From QQUD01 sp039029915 (GTDB lineage: Bacteria > Chloroflexota > Anaerolineae > Promineifilales > Promineifilaceae): DNA of 15,506 nucleotides. The position numbers and the translations under genes were made by a program. Below the pieces are notes generated by a model. It ran no database searches, was not told the DNA's origin, and saw only the letters and a list, made by a program, of their open reading frames with translations. This document shows, in pieces, positions 13,347 to 15,506 of this stretch; position 1 is the first letter of the stretch, and each line of letters begins with the position of its first letter. The DNA is taken from contig JBCCFD010000152.1 of the NCBI GenBank assembly GCA_039029915.1, forward strand, positions 1-15,506, written 5' to 3'.

Positions 13347-13412
13347 AGAACATGTGTTCGTAGAAATTTTGTTCTACATTGGGAGATTAGCACACGTGTT
13401 CTACAGTGTCAA
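13347..13412 (-). promoter_or_regulatory. promoter of the membrane protein-transglycosylase operon with three operator-like palindromes
   Basis: Read on the - strand, TTGACA (13412-13407), a 17-bp spacer and TAATCT (13389-13384) form a promoter, with transcription expected near 13377. Three related 14-bp sites lie over it: AGCACACGTGTTCT (13389-13402, filling the spacer), AGAAATTTTGTTCT (13362-13375, at the start point) and AGAACATGTGTTCG (13347-13360). The first and last share 11 of 14 bases and their centres are 42 bp apart, about four helical turns. The GAAC-N4-GTTC form of the 13347 site resembles Gram-positive-type LexA boxes. A repressor binding here would block polymerase. The rest of the 328-bp gap 13277-13604 holds only the tRNA nucleotidyltransferase promoter. 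Confidence 0.65.
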
Positions 13413-13568
13413 CAAGGAAAATAGCCATTTGTGACATTACTTGTCCCAATTTATGCGATGATTTACGGATGATTCACAAAAGATAGGGGCAAAAGGCTGG
13501 CCGTGAGGCGGTAGTGGCTGGAAGATACCGCGATTATGTGACCTAATCTATTGAAAATAGTCTTTAAT

Positions 13569-13598
13569 TTACCATTAGTTAAGCAACCTATTTATAAT
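13569..13598 (+). promoter_or_regulatory. promoter implying a leaderless transcript for the tRNA nucleotidyltransferase
   Basis: TTACCA (13569-13574), an 18-bp spacer and a perfect TATAAT (13593-13598) place transcription initiation about 7 nt after the -10 box, which is the A of the ATG at 13605. No Shine-Dalgarno sequence is present, consistent with a leaderless mRNA. Confidence 0.6.
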
Positions 13599-13604
13599 AC
13601 AAAA

Positions 13605-14885
13605 ATGGATTTACGAGAAAGGCTTCGAGAAATTTTAGCGTCAGATGTTTGGAATATGCTGATTCGCGTGAAGGAAACGGCCGTTTCTCTTAATATGCCA
13701 GTTTATTTAATTGGTGGCCCGGTTCGTGATTTGTTACTTAACGTTTTACCAACCGATCTGGATATTATTATTGAAGGAGATGCCATTCAAGTTGCCCAAA
13801 AAATGGCTAAGCAATATGGTGGTAATCTGACCGTTCATCACCCCTTTGGAACGGCCGTATGGCATTTTGAATCAATTGCTCAAGAAGTGAATCAAAAAAG
13901 CGGACCATCAACCTTCATTCACGCTTTTGATTTTGTGACGACTCGAAAAGAGAGTTATGCTCATCCTGCCGCGCTACCAACAGTTGTGCCAAGCCACCTC
14001 TTAGATGATTTAAAGCGGCGAGATTTTCCCATTAATGCGATGGGCATACGCTTAGACGGTGACGCGTGGGGTGAATTAATTGATCCGCTAGGTGGCTGGC
14101 AAGATATGCAAGCGAGTGTTGTGCGGGTGCTGCACGACAAAAGTTTTATTGATGACCCAACCCGAATATTCCGAGCCGTTCGCTATGCTATGAGGCTCCA
14201 ATACGATATTGAGCCACACACAGTAACCTTATTGCAGGAGGCGCTGCCTGTTCTTAACCAAACAACAGGGGTGCGGCTTTGGCATGAGTTTGAGAGGATA
14301 TTTCAGGAGCCTTTCCCAGAACAAATAATGTCAAGGCTGCAAACGCTGGGTGTCTTAGCCAAGGTTGCCCCGGGGTTGAGGTGGCAAGAAAATACGGCAG
14401 TTTTATTTAAAAGGGCACGTGATAGTCACGCTTCCGTTTTTATTTACTTTGCCCTTTGGCTTCTATCTTTGTCGCAAAAGGTTGAAACGGCCGTTTTTGA
14501 AAGATTTGCCGTTCCAGTAAAAGTTCAGCAAGAGCTGAAATTGATACGCCGCTGTCTCCAAGCTATTCAAGCGCTACCGGATGACGCCAAACCGAGCCAA
14601 GTTGTGCCTAATTTACGGCCGTTGACTTCGAATGGCCTCATCGTTTTGCAAACGATTTTGGATCAACCGATTCAAAAAACGTGGCTGTCAAAGTATCAAA
14701 ATGAGTGGCAACACATCTCCCCAACAGTCAATGGAGACGTCCTTATTGCCAAGGGGTTAAAGCCGAGTGCCCAGTTTAAGAAAATATTGGATTTGATCGA
14801 TGCGGCCTGGTTAGACGGTGAAATTGTGGATACAGCCTCTGAAAATGCCTATTTAGATCAAATAATTACCCAATACCTATCCTGA
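13605..14885 (+). CDS. CCA-adding tRNA nucleotidyltransferase / poly(A) polymerase family
   Basis: Class II nucleotidyltransferase that most likely builds or repairs the 3' CCA end of tRNAs. From the ATG at 13605 it has 426 residues: the head motif LIGGPVRD (35-42), the catalytic DLD (51-53), RRDFPINAM (138-146), DDPTRIFRAVRYAMRL (183-198), then a less conserved helical tail. The open frame extends to a TTG at 13551, but that start would place the TATAAT promoter box inside the gene, so I use 13605. The order of motifs is that of the CCA-adding/poly(A) polymerase superfamily; the sequence alone does not separate CCA-, A- or CC-adding activity. It has four exact ACGGCCGT copies. It converges on the next gene with only 5 bp between stops and no terminator visible. 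Confidence 0.9.
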   Translation: MDLRERLREILASDVWNMLIRVKETAVSLNMPVYLIGGPVRDLLLNVLPTDLDIIIEGDAIQVAQKMAKQYGGNLTVHHPFGTAVWHFESIAQEVNQKSGPSTFIHAFDFVTTRKESYAHPAALPTVVPSHLLDDLKRRDFPINAMGIRLDGDAWGELIDPLGGWQDMQASVVRVLHDKSFIDDPTRIFRAVRYAMRLQYDIEPHTVTLLQEALPVLNQTTGVRLWHEFERIFQEPFPEQIMSRLQTLGVLAKVAPGLRWQENTAVLFKRARDSHASVFIYFALWLLSLSQKVETAVFERFAVPVKVQQELKLIRRCLQAIQALPDDAKPSQVVPNLRPLTSNGLIVLQTILDQPIQKTWLSKYQNEWQHISPTVNGDVLIAKGLKPSAQFKKILDLIDAAWLDGEIVDTASENAYLDQIITQYLS

Positions 14886-14890
14886 TAGTA

Positions 14891-15506
14891 TTAAATTCGT
14901 CGCGGCTTGTTTACTATCCTATTCCACTGTCGGTATGCTAACCATCCCCAAAAAATAGTGCCCCCAAAATAAAACAAAAGGGCAATATACACGACGCCCG
15001 GCGGGTTTTGATCGGTAACGGCCGTCACCTCCGTGATGGGTTGTCGGGTTAGAATAAAGAGTAGGGCTGTTTCACCAAGATAGGGAGCATCTGACAAATT
15101 TGATAGCATACGGGGACCTAGCCAAGTGCCAGTGGGAAGAGGCCACAGGGCCACAATCATCTCTTGGGTTAACGGGGTTGCCATATCCAGACGGCCGTTC
15201 ACGCGAGAGGCACCTATGCCAAACGCGGTGGCTGCTGTTCCGTACCCTGCCATTACGGGGCCTGCGTCGACGTCTACCAACCAGTTTGGATAAGATGCTT
15301 TGTTTGAAAACTCTCTAATCCCTCTGAGGAAACGGCCGGTTTGCCAATATTGCTGCTCAAATATTTGATACCATTGTTCAGTTCGCTCAGGCCAAAGTTC
15401 TGGTGACCAAATTAAAATATAGGAAGCCCCTATCCCACGTGATGGGCCAATCCCTTGTCCCGTATCAGGATTACAAATGTAGGTTGGTAAACCTGTTGAT
15501 GGATCA
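14891..15506 (-). CDS. 3' part of an unrecognised protein gene, cut by the window end
   Basis: The - strand frame is open from the window end (15506) to the TAA at 14891-14893, so this is the C-terminal 204 residues of a longer protein. A start at the TTG at 15280 would only be an artefact. Visible: a Trp/Gly-rich soluble region with WSPELWPERTEQWY, NWLVDVDAGPVMAGYG and AFGIGASRVNGRLD, then LPTGTWLGPRM, and near the end one membrane helix (about VVYIALLFYFGGTIFWGWLAY) followed by a basic tail RIVNKPRRI. This suggests an extracytoplasmic domain held by a C-terminal anchor. The DVDAGPV...G..A..FGIGA pattern recalls alpha/alpha-toroid enzymes, but I cannot name a family. Two exact ACGGCCGT copies lie here. 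Confidence 0.75.
   Translation of the reverse strand, partial: DPSTGLPTYICNPDTGQGIGPSRGIGASYILIWSPELWPERTEQWYQIFEQQYWQTGRFLRGIREFSNKASYPNWLVDVDAGPVMAGYGTAATAFGIGASRVNGRLDMATPLTQEMIVALWPLPTGTWLGPRMLSNLSDAPYLGETALLFILTRQPITEVTAVTDQNPPGVVYIALLFYFGGTIFWGWLAYRQWNRIVNKPRRI

Larger units (their letters stand above)
562..15199. repeat. dispersed palindrome ACGGCCGT (HIP-like), 24 copies
   Basis: Exact ACGGCCGT octamers start at 563, 746, 1390, 1670, 2792, 3156, 3912, 4360, 6032, 7238, 7263, 7504, 7592, 8424, 8593, 9162, 10878, 12374, 13677, 13851, 14487, 14615, 15018 and 15191 (manual count). Eleven extend to AACGGCCGTT (562, 1389, 2791, 3911, 4359, 6031, 8423, 8592, 9161, 13676, 14486). All lie in coding sequence, read as Asn/Asp-Gly-Arg (10), Thr-Ala-Val (10) or Arg-Pro (4), so all codon phases are used. 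Near-matches occur at about 2906, 5216, 7404, 8006, 9832 and 15331. A random octamer would be expected about 0.24 times in this length. Confidence 0.9.

Noticed and set aside
13551..13604. 18-residue extension of the tRNA nucleotidyltransferase from the TTG at 13551
   Set aside because: It would include the TATAAT promoter box and is not family-like.

Overview
The window looks like a chromosomal segment of a free-living bacterium. The dcw gene order (murC-murB-ddl-ftsQ-ftsA-ftsZ), the style of the FtsA/FtsZ/MurC proteins and the intergenic architecture suggest a Chloroflexota (Anaerolineae-like) genome. That placement is inference from gene content, not a database result. Base composition looks uniform, and a genome-wide palindromic word (ACGGCCGT) runs through nearly all genes, so most of the window appears to have been resident in this genome for a long time.

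Region 1 (40-7158, + strand) is the distal part of the division and cell-wall cluster: murC and murB (1 bp apart), ddl after a 179-bp spacer rich in inverted repeats, then ftsQ, ftsA and ftsZ. MurC and MurB make UDP-MurNAc and its first peptide extension, Ddl supplies D-Ala-D-Ala, FtsQ is the divisome scaffold, FtsA tethers FtsZ to the membrane, and FtsZ forms the ring. Region 2 (7190-8026, +) is a phage-antirepressor-type gene (P22_AR_N-like N-terminus, DinD/BRO-like C-terminus) placed 31 bp behind ftsZ. It is followed by a hairpin-rich convergent terminator zone (8027-8145) and an orphan single-pass membrane protein gene on the - strand (8146-8799).

Region 3 (8966-10183, +) is dnaN, the sliding clamp, with its own strong sigma70-like promoter. 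Region 4 (10262-13276, all - strand) holds a small acidic orphan, a UPF0173-type metallo-beta-lactamase-fold hydrolase, and a two-gene unit of a four-TM protein with a disordered basic tail plus a membrane-anchored lytic transglycosylase. That unit ends in a strong intrinsic terminator. It appears to start at a promoter covered by three similar palindromic operator-like sites of GAAC-N4-GTTC type. Region 5 holds a CCA/poly(A)-type tRNA nucleotidyltransferase (13605-14885, +), apparently expressed from a leaderless transcript. Convergent to it is the 3' part of an unrecognised protein gene that runs off the window end (14891-15506, -).

Two genome-level signals stand out. (i) By manual reading, 24 exact copies of ACGGCCGT (11 of them AACGGCCGTT) occur in 15.5 kb, all inside genes and in all three codon phases, resembling the HIP1 palindrome of cyanobacteria. 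(ii) Most short intergenic spacers contain tandem or degenerate 7-bp repeats, resembling the heptanucleotide STRR repeats of filamentous cyanobacteria. No rRNA, tRNA, CRISPR array or insertion sequence was seen.
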